Of a stretch of 64,000 nt of DNA, positions 45,900-58,573 are shown in pieces (the stretch's first letter is position 1; every line of letters starts with the position of its first letter). Source of the stretch: Kitagawia praeruptora. Taxonomy: Eukaryota > Streptophyta > Magnoliopsida > Apiales > Apiaceae. The stretch is from NCBI GenBank assembly GCA_037693485.1, contig CM075351.1, positions 155,872,501 to 155,936,500 on the forward strand, written 5' to 3'. The notes beneath the pieces were generated by a model. That model worked only from the letters and a program-made list of their open reading frames with translations, was not told the origin of the DNA and ran no database searches. The translations under genes and the position numbers were made by a program.

Positions 45900-48800
45900 C
45901 ACTACACCATAGATGGCCTATAGCAACCTTTTGGTATGGGTGTTACCACTACGGATGTTACTATGAAAATTTTGACCTATCGCAACCTTTTGATTGTGGT
46001 GTTACCATAGGCACAAAAGTATGTTACTTTAGTTATAAAAGGTGTTACAGTGGGCTAACACCATGAGGTGTGTTACCATAGAGTATTCATTAACAAATTT
46101 TTTAATTAATTTAAAAATATTGATTTAATAATTATTTAACTTTAAAAATAATTAATTTTAACAAAATCATTGAAATAATCATTTTAAAACATTATATTCC
46201 ATCAAATAATTCAATTATTGATTTTTCATAAATATTAAATTTTGTTTATAAATTTAGAAAAAAATGTTTTATAATAAATTAATATCCGAAAATTATTAAA
46301 TTTTAACTAAATTAATGATTTAATAATTATTTGACTTTAAAAATATTTAATTTAATAAAATCATTGGAGTTATTATTATAACAAGTAATATTCAATCAGA
46401 TAATTAATTTTTTTTATATTTTTTAAATATTAAAATTTTTGAGAAATTTATAAGAAAAAGATTTTAAAATAAAGTAATATTCAAAAATATTAATTTTTTT
46501 ATAATCATTAAATCTTTTATTTGAGAAAATGATAGTTTATAATGATAAATGTTGCCTTAGATTATTAAAAGTATTTATCTTAATTTTTTAAGATTAAATA
46601 AGAATTTTATGATAATATACAAATGTAATAAATAAGAGATAGGATGATATACAAATTTTATATATAATAAAAAAAAATTTACACTAAGAATCTTAAAAGT
46701 ATTAAATTTTAAAAATAATATTAATATACGAATAATAAGATTCTCTCCTAATTTTAATACAAAGATTGATATAAAATTAAAAAAATAAGTTATTTATAAA
46801 ATAGTAAGAAATTATCAAATGAATTGAACTATTAATTTATATATTAATTAAGATATTCATTTATAAGAATAATTGAACAAAAAATTTTGTACAATTTAAA
46901 AAATTACATACAATCCATATTCACAATTCACAGCCCATGTTCCTAAGGCCAATACGAAATATAAGAGCGGCAATATTTACGATAATTAGACCGCCAAAAT
47001 TTTTACCAACTCCCGCTTTGCACTTTCACTCTAGTCTCTAATATGGTGCGCCCAATAATTTCATTTTTTTCACCCAACAAAAGCTCTCTTTCAATCTAAA
47101 ACATCTCTCTCTTTCTCTCACTTCTAAAACTCTCAATCTCTCTGCTTCTTCAAAATTAGGGATTTGAGTTACTCTAAAATCCCCAACTCGCTTCTTCAAG
47201 TTCTGAATTGATTTGAGACTGTGGTGAGGCTTTGGTCGTCTTCAATTTAGGGATTCTTCAAATTAGGGGTTTTTAAAACTCTGTTCAATTGATTCTATTT
47301 TTTCACTAAAACGTCAACTAATCGATCTTTCGCTTTAATTTCAGGGCTTCTTCAGTTTGGGCTTTGCGTTTTTGGGCTTGGGAGCTTTGAGTTAATTGGA
47401 TTTAGGCTTTCTTCAGTGTGAACTTTGAGTTTTGTACTTCGATTTTTAGGTATTCCTCCCTTTCAATTTTTATTTTCAATTTTTAGTGGGTGTATACGTA
47501 TACACTGTTGTATGTATGTATATTTTGAATGGATGAATGTAAGTGTATTTGTATATATTGGATTTGTATAGGTTTGTATATATATGTATGAATGTAAGTG
47601 TATTTGGATATACTGGGTTTGTATATATATGAATGTAAGTAGTCCTTTTTTTAAAAAACAATTTTTAGTACTCTTTTATTTTTTATTAGTAATTTATCAA
47701 TGGCTAGAGAAGATTAAAGTTTTGTTTAGTTTTATAGTCTGAGAGCTGAAAGTAATTTATCAATGGTTATAAGAAATCATCACTCTGTTGTTTCTAATTA
47801 CAAGGTTATAAGAAATCATCACTCTGTTGTAATCTAGATTGATAGAACTCTAGCTTGAACTAATACCTTGGATGTCCCTGTTTTAATCTCAATGATTTTG
47901 TAGTTGTTAATAACTTCTTGCAAAAAACTATGTTTGGAGAAGAAATAATTATGTGATGTGTACAATAATTTAGTTTGATGCTTATATTTTATTAGTTTCG
48001 CCGTACAGTTTTCAACTATAGTTGTATACTCCACCTCTTGTAATCTGCACCATTCATTTTATTAACTTTATAATTTTCCTGCTCAAAAGGTTCTGAATAA
48101 TGGGGTTGAGGTGAAACAGCAAAGGAACACATTAAGTGTTCTTATACATCACCCGGTAAGAAAAGAAGGAATAATTTCTTGCATGCTCGAGATTGCTTCT
48201 TTTGTGCTACATTTTCTTCACTATTCTAACTTCTTATGTTATTTGAATTATCAGAAAGTGAACTTGTCAAAACTAGGGACCAGCACATTGTGGAAATACT
48301 GAAGTGCCTACAACTTTTTGATTACCTTTTTTTTGTGTTAATAATTCTCTGCTCAGCTATTGTTTTGTCACAAGTAATTTTATTGCTTAATAAAATTTAT
48401 TTTATTGAATCTTTGTTTTTTAGTACAAAGATTGAATCTTGATTTAGCTACATGAAGATGTGGGACTGTACAAAAGGTTCATAAACTTATTGGGTTAATT
48501 AGTAAGGTTAACTTATTTGTTGTACAAATTTGGTGATGGGCATAATACCTGCCCCAAAAGTCAGCAACAGCTCTATCATCAAGTCACTCAGTCCCTGCGT
48601 ATACCTGTAATCTATTATTCTTGAGTAGAATAGTGGAGAGAATATTACAATAATTAGGCAGGGTTCCTTCTAGTCATAAGAGACATTACAATTCTTTTCA
48701 ACAAGTTTACTAGGTCCTTAAGTCCCTTTAACAACCTTTTTTTGCCTTAACTTTTTGGTTCCGGCATGTAACCATTGGCATACTATATAAAATAGTATAA

Positions 48801-49808
48801 AATATTCATCCTAGTTACTTTAATGTTATAAAGATGGATGCATTATATAAATTATTCATGATATCTTTCATTGTCAATATATTGATTGGACTGACAAATT
48901 TTATGACCAAGTTCTAGTATGATATTAAAATTATATAGATTATCCGGTAAGTCAATATATTCATGATATCTTTCATTGTCATATAATTTCAGTCATTTTG
49001 TCAATACCAAACAAAGATGAAGAGCAAGACTGAAGCGGAAATTGCACTTCTGAAGCAATTTGATTAGGTATTCTGTGTTTCGGTTTATTTAACTGAAAGA
49101 AAAATAAGTACATAGGTTATGTTGGCCTTTTATATTTAGATAAACGTTGGCTAAATGTCAGGGAGTTGAAGATCTTTATTGCATTTCTATTATGTAGTAT
49201 TTTAATTTAATTTATAATTTTCTGTTTTATATTTCTGTTTCTCAGGTTTGGAATATGTATGGTGTGAAAGTGACAACCTAGAAAGATTGAATGAAAAGTT
49301 AAAGGCAAGTATTTTGTGACTGAAAAATCTAGCAATGTTTCTGATCATATAGTTCCTTGATTAGGCATAGGATAGGTACCCCTTCATACTTCAGAGTAAG
49401 GGATTAAACTCAAGTCAGCATACGTTTTTCACTTACAATTGTACATATTCCCCTAATCAGATGGCTACATTTACAATTGTACATATTCTGGTTGTGCATC
49501 AAGAATGAAACTTGAATAAAGAGCACCAGGAAACTCCCATCTCTTCACATAACCAAGTTTTAAGTATTTGGAGATTTTAAGATGGTAGAGATAGAAAGTT
49601 AGATAGCAAGGGTACTGCAATGTTTATTACCAATTAGAATAGCTATATCTAATTAGAAAGTTGGATTTTAAGATGGTAGAGATTTTAAGAAGGATTTCTG
49701 CACTTTGTTGAAACCGAAGCAGAACGATTGTCAGAGATATGAGATATTTTACCACGAGCATTTTTACCTTATGCAGGATATATGATAAGAGATATGCTGA
49801 TTCAGTCA
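45900..49808 (+). mobile_element. CACTA-3, left part
   Basis: Starts CACTACACCATAGATGGCC, followed by alternating CTATAGCAACC, GGTGTTACC and GTGTTACCATAG subterminal words to about 46085. The matching TGGTGTAGTG right end is not in the window, so the right limit given is only where CACTA-4 begins. The interior is AT-rich (46090-46980) with a CT-rich leader (47040-47460) and weak exon-like blocks (48096-48155 VEVKQQRNTLSVLIHHP, 48256-48311, 49013-49067), as in CACTA-2. The source gene is not recognised. Confidence 0.65.
47476..47662. repeat. TGTATATA-type tandem repeat
   Basis: GAATGTAAGTGTATTTG(T/G)ATAT units recur about every 56 bp at 47533, 47590 and 47632 (partial), inside the leader/intron region of CACTA-3. 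Confidence 0.6.
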
Positions 49809-49918
49809 CACTACGCCATAAACGCACATACGCAACCCCCAAATACAGTTGCGTAAGGCCTGAAAAGCATTGCGTAAGGTCTTATGCAACGCTAGAGGGG
49901 CGTTACCAATACCGGCGT
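49809..49918 (+). mobile_element. CACTA-4, left end only
   Basis: CACTACGCCATAAACGCAC starts at 49809 and is followed by TTGCGTAAGG / GCATACGCAAC-type subterminal words. It is cut at 49918 by an LTR insertion. No right end is present. Confidence 0.75.
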
Positions 49919-52560
49919 TGTAGCATCCCAAAATCCGGGATACAGATATGGGGCCACTACCCAATGAACAATATTATACATCTCTAAAAATAAACAACAT
50001 TAATAATAAAAACCCCTTAACCAAGATCTCTTACAGGTTATGGTATGAAACAAACTATCGAATTACATTACTACAACTCAATCTCAGAATAATAAAAATA
50101 TACATTTGTGAATAAGTGAAATCACTATCTAACTATATCTCCAACCTTGACAATTCGCAATCCACTGTCTAGCGAAATCTATAACTCGACTGCCTCTTCT
50201 CGCTGCCCGGAGATCAATACTCACTGTCCACTGCTAGATTTACTTAACTCCACTATTAGTTGAGGAAAACAAACAAAAGCAAGAGTGAGCCAACAATGCT
50301 CAGCAAGTGCATAAGGTGATAATAATTCAATATCGAAACAAATCTGATAACAAAAGAATTTCAGCTCATACTGTGAAAGAATCTATGATGATACTTTTAA
50401 ATTGCCACGAGGGCCAATACTTCACCATTACTGAGGTGCAACAGGAACTAGAACGGATAAGAGTTTTGTTCAATCAGAATAAACATTGTAAACTTCAAAG
50501 AAACCATGCTTTAACAATTCAATACTGATACTCGAAAACTCAAGATCAAATGATAACCATTCGATAAGAACACTTGGGAAATTCCTGGTCAAGCAATAAG
50601 AATCAAAGTCCAACTGGATACTCAATTTATAGATTAGAATTGGATTTTTCTCTTCGACGCAATGAGTTAAAGTGGATGATCAGTCACACTAAAACTCCGG
50701 ATATACTCTCTTGGTATATCCAAATACTCAACTGGATCCAAGGCCTCTTTTGGCCTAAAATATCATACTCATACTCTGACTAGCGTCCTCAGTCATGAAA
50801 ACATTTTCATTTAATAAAAACTTCCAATTCTATCTTTAATACTCAGGCCAGGGGGTCGGGACAATCGACTACCCTGTTTCAACAATGACTGGAACTCACG
50901 TCCAGAATAACAACTTATGATTAGAAATTAATAAGAAACGACATCATTGCCTGGTATCGACAAGTTCGATACCACATAGGGGAAATTATAAAGAACGTCA
51001 ACTCAAAAAGGTATCAACAAAATCGATACGAATACTTCAAATTATAACCACGGCAGATTAGGCAAGGAGAAATTCCATTTTCAAACGAGAAGTAATAATT
51101 CAGGTTCAACATACATAGAATCAAGTGAATAAGATCAAAAGAATATGATTCAGCATTAATGAATTGACAAGTACTAATGAAACAATGTTCGATATAATTG
51201 AAGAAATAAGTTAAGGTCACTTGGGTTAAATATACTAAAATCGGGAATTTTGTTAACAGATATTTATAAGGATTTTTAAATCTGGATTCTTCTCTATTCA
51301 ACAATTTCTTAACATAATCGAAGGAAATAAAGAAATGGCATTGTATAGAAAAGTTATTGGTGAGGTTTATTAAAATTCCATAGTTGAACTGAGGGTGGGG
51401 AAATAAACATTACATTTTCAAAATATACTTTATTCTCTTCATATACTACAACAAGAAATTGAACTGCATCACTTGAAAGATAAGTGAAGAGAAAACACTT
51501 GCCTCGATTTACGGAGTTTCCAATTCCAACACACTAACTCATTATTCACTTTACATCCATCTCTATTCCTTCATATAATCGCCTTTATTTGGTCACACAT
51601 CCGTTCTTCCTTTACCACTTGTCAGTCTCTACACGAGCATACTCGTCCATTTCAATAATTATTCCATTGCTCGAGATTCCATCTACACGATCACTGGCTC
51701 ATAGCCGACCTCCTATTCGTACCTATGCACAAGTAAAATACTACTTCAGTATGCCTGCAACCTTAATCGTCTAACTCTGTCTAAACAAAATTTACCAAAT
51801 CAGAATCAGCAATTTAGAATTCAACACCTAAATTACAATCACTCTTAGGATACAGGCAATCCTTCTGTAATCAATTTCAACTTATACTTACGATTTACAA
51901 TACCACTTCAGAGATCCTACATCACATTAACTCTCACTACCTACGGACATTCGGACAATCCGTGTACTCATCATATACATCTATATTCATACTTTCATAA
52001 TCCAAATACAAGACTTATATAAATCAGCAAAATAACCAATATGTTATGAATTTCTACACTGCACATTTACCTAAGGTACTCAACACACCCAATTTATTAG
52101 ACCTCCATACACCCTCGTGCATATACATGAACATCTCCCATCTCATACTCCAACACTCTGTTACACCTTGACTACTACATACACTTCACTACTTCTCTCC
52201 CTCAGCTTCAACGCCTAACAACCCAGCCGGCGGCAACCATACCAACATAAATGCCTCTTTCAATATCTCCATTTTCACTTCCCTTCGGCCCACTATCACT
52301 CACCACAAGAACACCCATACACACATCCCCTGTCTCACAACCTCCTCTAATTCCAACACTACAACCACACATACCCATTTACTAACGATTCACACAAGTA
52401 CATCACATGACCACCCCCACTTGACCCATATATTTGTACCAATATGCCCACAACAATGCACCCGAACTGCACACTATTCCCTCGATTTTCTTGCCCTGTA
52501 CTTGCAACACATCTACGTACTACGCAAACACCACACTGCCCTTTTCGCACACACCTGCTG
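49919..52560 (-). mobile_element. Gypsy LTR fragment, minus strand
   Basis: On the plus strand it starts TGTAGCATCCCAAAATCCGGG after GGCGT (a candidate target duplication). The layout parallels LTRs A-C: a GAGTGAGCCAACAATGCTCAGCAAG-like stretch near 50285 and a CACTTGA(A)GATAAGTGA(A)G word near 51470, then TTGCCTCGATT. So it is a divergent member of the same LTR family. It is interrupted at 52561 by the copia element and its remainder is not in the window. Confidence 0.65.
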
Positions 52561-53299
52561 TGTTAACTCGAATAACTTGTAGAAGGGGGGTTGAATACAA
52601 GTTATATAATCGTGTCTGATTTTTGCTTGATTATAAGAACAAGAATAAACGAATGAATCAAACTCTTGTTTGTATTAATAAGATCAAATACAAACTCTAC
52701 CAAAGGTGTACAATACCTTTAGCAGCTGCTGACAATACAAATATCTCTCTGTTTGTTTCGTACTCTCGAATACAAACCTTATACAGAGCTACGCACATTC
52801 ACTAGTTCGACTCACGCCTCACACGCTCTTTACAATGATATTGAGAGAGTATTTATAATGCTACCTATCAACTAATAACAGAAAGATATAATCTATACAT
52901 GACAATGTTCTGCCTTCTAGTCGATAGTTTCCTTCAATAGAAAAACTCTTTCCTTCATAATATCTTCTTGCTTGTTCTTCAAACAACGATCCTATTTTAT
53001 AGCACTTGCCAGTTTCTGTAGCATCCATAATGACATCATCAGTAACATGACTGATATCAGGATCTGTACACTGCATCAGTATCTGATCACCCATCAGTAT
53101 TGAACCATCATCAGGATTTGCTCTCTGTTCCTGACATGTAGTCTCCGATACACTGTTCATTCCTGACTAAACTATACAGATAACTGTCTTACACATAAAA
53201 CCTAAATACAGTGCTAAATCCTTTATAAGATCAGGATTACAAGAAGTACAATGTGTAAATTCTATTCTTAACATCACAACTTATGAATTATTCCTAACA
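52561..53299 (-). repeat. 3' LTR of SIRE/Maximus-like copia element
   Basis: On the minus strand it starts TGTTAGGAATAATTC at 53299 and ends GTTAACA at 52561, 739 bp. Near its end a perfect 10-bp inverted repeat (ATAACTTGTA / TACAAGTTAT, 52572-52605) encloses a CCCCCCTTC run, as is common at the ends of this lineage. The short frame 52861-53160 within it is not a recognised protein. Confidence 0.75.
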
Positions 53300-53338
53300 A
53301 TCTCCCCCTATTTATGCTTTACAAACTGAAGCATAAAT
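53300..53338 (-). promoter_or_regulatory. Polypurine tract with adjoining perfect hairpin
   Basis: On the minus strand AATAGGGGGAGAT abuts the LTR. Directly upstream and overlapping it is a 10-bp perfect stem (ATTTATGCTT / AAGCATAAAT, plus 53310-53338). Confidence 0.75.
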
Positions 53339-53515
53339 CTAAGTTGTGGATGTCAAAACATATAACAATACAACCAGAATAGAATTTATGAATGTAGAAT
53401 TATGAAGTTAAGTACCTCCTTCTCAGATGTAGACATTTATCCAGTACTTAGAAGAAAGAATTTTAACTATTAATGCTACTCTTCCTTACCACTTCCTAGC
53501 TGAGATTCACCACTG

Positions 53516-55957
53516 TCACTCCTGGTTCTTCTTTTTACTACCATTTGTCTGATCTTTATCTCCCCCAGCTTTATCTTTATCTCCTTCAGTCTGGTAGTGT
53601 TGTTGTTGTCTTTGAATTATCTTTATCTCCCCCTTTTTGACATCAGCAACATTAATTCCAAGAGATTCAGAAACAGAACAAATGAGATTCATAAGAACTG
53701 CTTGATTTTCCATAATTGTGACTTGGTTATCTTCAAGTGATTGAAGTCTTGTTTGAATAGCAATTTGAGAATTCTGAATATCTTTCAAAACATCAGAATG
53801 AACTTCAATATTGGAAGTGCTTCTAGTATCTTCAGTATCAGAATCAGAAAGAACTTTATCTTCAAGTCTTGTAGAAGAAGTTGCTTGAGTTGTATGATAT
53901 TCAAGTAATAAAACCTGATTAGAAGTATCAACGTCTTCATCTTTCTGTTCTGGAACTGAAACATGATCATCATCTCCTTCACCAGTATTCTGTGTACTAA
54001 CATCTTCAAATCCTGACTCCTCCTTAGAGTGATCAGAGACTGTTGATGTCTCAATTCTAGCTGATATTGGAAGTACATACAAAGGAACACTAGGATCATT
54101 AGGATCTTCATCTGGTACATATGTATCAAGAGATTGCTTTATCCTGGCACCTCTCCTGTTAATGATTTCTGCAAGCCTCTCCTTTTGCTTCTGAGCTTTA
54201 ACTTCTGGCTTTGCATTGTGATGTGCTAGGTCATTCTTCTGATACATTTTGATGAATGAATAAGTACCAGCATCCATACCCAAATTTTCAGACCAAGATT
54301 CAGGAAAAACCTGATCCCAGAAATCAAATGATGGTTTCCTAATTTTCTCTCCCTCACTATGGAGTTGATCATCCATACCCTCATTCTCACTTTGACTTAC
54401 TAAAGTCAACACTCTTTCTACCTCACCTTTTGCCTGGTCAGGAGCCAGCCGCTCAAATTGTGGATCAATATCCATCTTTTCAAGTGTATCACTCAAATTT
54501 GGATAAGTGCTCTCATGACCTACAGAAAAATAGAGTTTAGAAGGAGTTTTTATACCTGAACTCACATGGAGAGAGGGTTCCTCATATGGCATGTGGCTTG
54601 AGGTTTTCTCCAAGGAGTGAGCTGCTATAGTCTCTGAACCCATACAATCATCTTCTTTCCTTTCAGAAACTACAGGCTCCAGTATACCACTTTCAGGTTC
54701 TTTACTAGACTCTGATGTCTTCAGTAATACTTCATTAGACATCATAGTTAGTACATCACCGTCTTTAAGTGTTGTTTGCTGAGACACACCCTCAAGGTGG
54801 ATAGACTCTGACTGAACAAAATTTGTTTGATCTTCAGAAAAATCAACCAAAGTCATTCCTCCCATATCATAGGGTATCTCACTTGCATTCTCAGTCATCA
54901 CAGAAGACCTTTCAACATCAGCTATCACAGCTCCTGAGTCATCCTTCCTCTGACTAGATGGTTCTTGTGTTGCAGTGACCGTGATCTGATCTTTCCTACT
55001 ACTCACCACTGGTGCAATAGTATCTTCTGTTGACTGCTTCCCTCTATCTACTTCCTCCAGTTGTTCACCTTGAGCTGAAGCATCTTCAATAATTACATCC
55101 TTGTCAAATAAATATGCATGAAGTGATTGAAGTGCAACATGCTTCGAGAGTCCAAATTTCTTGACTAATTGTCTTCTGACAGATACATAGAAATACATCT
55201 TCATTAAGTCAAGTCTTTGATGTAGAAGTCCATATTTATCTGGAAATAAAAGTTTTGGTACTCTTTCAATCAGAAAGTCTAGAACAGGCCTTGACAACTT
55301 CACTTTGAGAGAAATTAGTCCCATAGCCAGTCTGTATGATAATGTAGTTTCCCATGAAGAATCAATATCCAGATCTCTCTTGTCAAATACTGACATAGAC
55401 GTAGTTTGATTTGTAGAAACCTGCATGATATTAGTTGGACTAGACTCTGTGTGTGTAGGTGACAATTGAATCTTTCTCCTTGTTCTCCTGATATAGTGAG
55501 CAAAAGATTTATCCTGAGAAGACTCAAGAGGTGTAGACACAGAAGTGATCTTGGGATGAGATCTTTGTTCAATAGACACAGTCTTTTGAGAGACAGTATC
55601 CAGTAACTGTTTTCCCTTTTTAAGAACTACAGCCTTTTGAGAGACTGCAGCCTGGCTGTGACTAGGTTTTTCATCTCTTTGTACTAACACAGAAAGTTGA
55701 ATTGCAGCCTTCAATTCTGCTCTCTCTGCAAGAGTTAAATCATCATCATCTTCACTAGAATTACTACTACTACTTGACACAACAAATCTTCTCTTCCTTA
55801 CAACTGATGTCTTTTGAGAAACACCAGAGGTTGGTTTCTTTGAAACAATAGGCTGTGGATCAAAATTTGGTTCTTGAATTGTTTCAGAGACTATGATGTT
55901 TTGGGCTACTTGGGTAGACACAGGTGGGTTCTCCTCCAATTGAGATTCCTGAGCCAT
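53516..55957 (-). CDS. 3' (env-position) ORF of SIRE-like element
   Basis: 813 residues from the ATG at 55955-55957 (MAQESQLEENP); the frame stays open 59 codons further up but that part is rich in low-likelihood coding and reaches the junction. Features: a basic RKRR (about 54-57), then a serine run and acidic patch SSSSSNSSEDDDD (about 61-73); a probably folded helical part around 190-300 (RLAMGLISLKVKLSRPVLDF); long Ser/Glu/Thr-rich linkers; a C-terminal probable coiled coil (IQTRLQSLEDNQVTIMENQA) and a Lys-rich tail. I see no signal peptide or clear transmembrane helix, so an envelope role is not supported. In SIRE-lineage elements an extra ORF of unknown function lies between pol and the 3' LTR, and position fits that. 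The ORF is intact, so the copy is young. Confidence 0.65.
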   Translation of the reverse strand: MAQESQLEENPPVSTQVAQNIIVSETIQEPNFDPQPIVSKKPTSGVSQKTSVVRKRRFVVSSSSSNSSEDDDDLTLAERAELKAAIQLSVLVQRDEKPSHSQAAVSQKAVVLKKGKQLLDTVSQKTVSIEQRSHPKITSVSTPLESSQDKSFAHYIRRTRRKIQLSPTHTESSPTNIMQVSTNQTTSMSVFDKRDLDIDSSWETTLSYRLAMGLISLKVKLSRPVLDFLIERVPKLLFPDKYGLLHQRLDLMKMYFYVSVRRQLVKKFGLSKHVALQSLHAYLFDKDVIIEDASAQGEQLEEVDRGKQSTEDTIAPVVSSRKDQITVTATQEPSSQRKDDSGAVIADVERSSVMTENASEIPYDMGGMTLVDFSEDQTNFVQSESIHLEGVSQQTTLKDGDVLTMMSNEVLLKTSESSKEPESGILEPVVSERKEDDCMGSETIAAHSLEKTSSHMPYEEPSLHVSSGIKTPSKLYFSVGHESTYPNLSDTLEKMDIDPQFERLAPDQAKGEVERVLTLVSQSENEGMDDQLHSEGEKIRKPSFDFWDQVFPESWSENLGMDAGTYSFIKMYQKNDLAHHNAKPEVKAQKQKERLAEIINRRGARIKQSLDTYVPDEDPNDPSVPLYVLPISARIETSTVSDHSKEESGFEDVSTQNTGEGDDDHVSVPEQKDEDVDTSNQVLLLEYHTTQATSSTRLEDKVLSDSDTEDTRSTSNIEVHSDVLKDIQNSQIAIQTRLQSLEDNQVTIMENQAVLMNLICSVSESLGINVADVKKGEIKIIQRQQQHYQTEGDKDKAGGDKDQTNGSKKKNQE

Positions 55958-56132
55958 TTCACCACAAAAGAAAGAAGAATTGTAGAGAGTAGGAAGATGA
56001 GTTTTAAGAATTACCTGAAAATGATGTGGATAATGAATTGCAGGTATTTCATCTAGATTCTTTTCATTGTCCTTCTTTGTAATATCAGAGAAAATTCTCT
56101 TTTGCTGTTCATAAGAAGAAACACAATGTTCC

Positions 56133-58573
56133 AAATATTGTAAGCCAAGCTATCTTATATGGCAGCTATTACAGGAATGTAAACACACTATATTATGGGA
56201 TTATATGCGACGATTTCATTGAAAGTTAAAATTACATAATTTGACTTATATTTTTTGGTAAATTACATTATTTAGTTTGGTTTTAATTTCTATTACGGAA
56301 TGCTAATTCACATGTAAATACACTGCGACTGTGCATAATAGCTTTATTATAGAACCTCACTCTAAATTATTTTTCAGGATCATTACATTAACATATGTGC
56401 AAAGAAAGGCGTTGATCCTGAGACGACCCAAATCCATAGTTGGATAGAGAAGGTGGGAGGTGTACGGCTTCGACCTTCTTATGTTTATGGTACATTAACA
56501 CCTGCGGCTTCGACCTTCTTATGTTTATGGTATATTCTTATTATACTTAAAATGTTTTAACACTCTCAAATTGTCTCATCATTTATTCCTATTAATGATA
56601 TTTGTATATTTGCGTAGGGTCTGATGCACGTCCTCCACGACCTCGAAAAGGGGAAGGTAGTTCCGGCAGATCTGCCTTGGCTCGCTTACAAGATGATATG
56701 TTTATAAAAGGTTGTGGATGAGACCTTGGCCCAGGCTCGAGCCAATCCGGATGAGTACACATTGACAGCCGAGGAGGTCCATCTCTTAGCACGCGAGGTG
56801 GTGGAAGGAGACTCTTCGGTACCTTCAGACCCTCCTATTGCTAGAGAGACGCGACATGCCATTGTTCGGGTCGCGGTTGAGGTACTGAACAACGCATATA
56901 AGAAGGATGGACCTGGTGTAATGAAGGTAAAGTTACTTATTTTTACTATTTTGTACTAGTTGTAATTGAAGGTAGTCAGAGAATTCATAAGAAGTTTTTC
57001 TGAGATCTTATTTTTCTTTTGTGGAGTTCCTGGTTAGGTGTTCGCCAGAGATTTAGGATATAGTTGGCGAATATTATTTTTTGTTCCATGGAATAAAAAC
57101 TTTTCTTACTGCCCATATGTGTTTATCGTTTTTTTCCTTAGTTCACCACTTTTCTTATTGTTCATAGTATATACTATATACTTCATTCCAGACTAGAAAA
57201 AGGTGGTAAAAAATGTGGGTCAATTTTGAATATTATGCACAGAGTGTACCCCTTGTTGAAAAATTAATATCGTCATATTAAATTGTTTTAGCCCCCCTCT
57301 CTTGGAATGAGGATGCTTTGCCTTCTTTAAATGTTGCACGAAATTAATAAAGGATCTACAGGCTGCTGTGTAGCCTGAATATGCCATTAGTTTATTGTTC
57401 ATTTCTTATTTGTTGTTTATTTTTTTGTCATCGTAGTCATACTTTATGTTCACTGTAAAGTTTATTACTACGATAGTATTAATAAGTTGCATGAGAGTTA
57501 ATTATGAATAATAACTTAATAAGATATATGAGACAACTTTATATAGAGTTTTAAGATATTAAACTTTATTTAATTGATTTAGTACGAATGTATGTGACAT
57601 CCATATATCTGTATATTGGAGGGGAAGGCCTCGGCCGATATGAGTTCCATGCCTCACGTGTTGAGGATACTGAATCTGACCATGTTGACGATGGCGACCA
57701 CGGTGATGAGGATACTGAATCTGACCATGACCATGATATTAGTTCCATGCCTCACGTGTCTCATGGTGGTCCTAAAATTAGGGGTTAAAGTATTATGTCT
57801 GAAATTAATTTAGACTGAATGTTTGTAAGATAATCTAAGTTATGTTGTGAACTAATGTTGGCTTGTAGATGTTTGTAACATACGTGATCTATACTTTTGT
57901 TGGATGGTTAAAACTTTTGTGTGGTCGAATTTGGATTTATGATAATATTATGTAAATTTGGTATTTTTATATATGGATTCGTTTAATTGTGTGGATGTTT
58001 GTTACAAACTTTCATGTTTGATTGTGGTTTTGGTTAGTATGTGATTCGGATGTTTTGGGATTTAATTTGGAAACCAAAAATGGCTGGAACCTGAAAAAGC
58101 AACAGAATGCTGTTCTTGGTCAGGTTAAGTTATGACGATTTTCTGGGTAACTTACGACGATTGTTCATCTTTTATTTTTTCTTTTTGATTTTTTTAAATT
58201 TAATTGTGGTAAACTTACGACAGAAAAAATCATCATAAATTATCAACATACGATGGATTGTGTCGTCGTAAGTATTTTTATTATCATGTTACTAGTGGCC
58301 CCCATTCTTTAACTTTCGACGATAATTCCGTCCTAAGTTCATAATTTATGACGGTTATTTTCGTCGGAAGTTCATATATTATTTTATTATAGAAAGTGGG
58401 CCCATTTTGGAACTTATGACGAAAATTTGAATTTGTGACGAAATTTTTACTTGTGACGATAATCTGAACTTAAGACTTGAGCAAAAATGACGAAATTTTT
58501 CCGTCATAATTGGTCCAATTGCGACGATTTCAGTGTAAAATTTCCGTCGCAAATAGCCAAATTTCTTGTAGTG
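56133..58573 (+). pseudogene. Duplicate of the 3' part of the CACTA-1 gene and its right end
   Basis: Repeats exons 5-8 of the Transposase_24-type gene, including the extra-G frameshift (56710 region) and the 40-bp duplication. One residue differs (His to Pro at 56832 region), and the last acceptor is TTGGAG instead of TTGTAG. It ends TTTCTTGTAGTG at 58573. The upstream exons are absent, so this copy never was an expressible gene. Confidence 0.85.

Larger units (their letters stand above)
52561..56132 (-). mobile_element. SIRE/Maximus-like copia retrotransposon, 3' portion
   Basis: Contains the 3' ORF, purine tract and 3' LTR in that order on the minus strand. Gag and pol would lie to the right of 56132, but the sequence switches there to the duplicate of 35857 onward. 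The lineage call rests on the GGGGGAGATTGTTAGG tract/LTR junction and the extra 3' ORF. Confidence 0.7.

Noticed and set aside
53516..55957. Host nuclear gene with a Ser/Glu-rich protein
   Set aside because: It is followed directly by a polypurine tract and LTR on the same strand, so it belongs to the retrotransposon.
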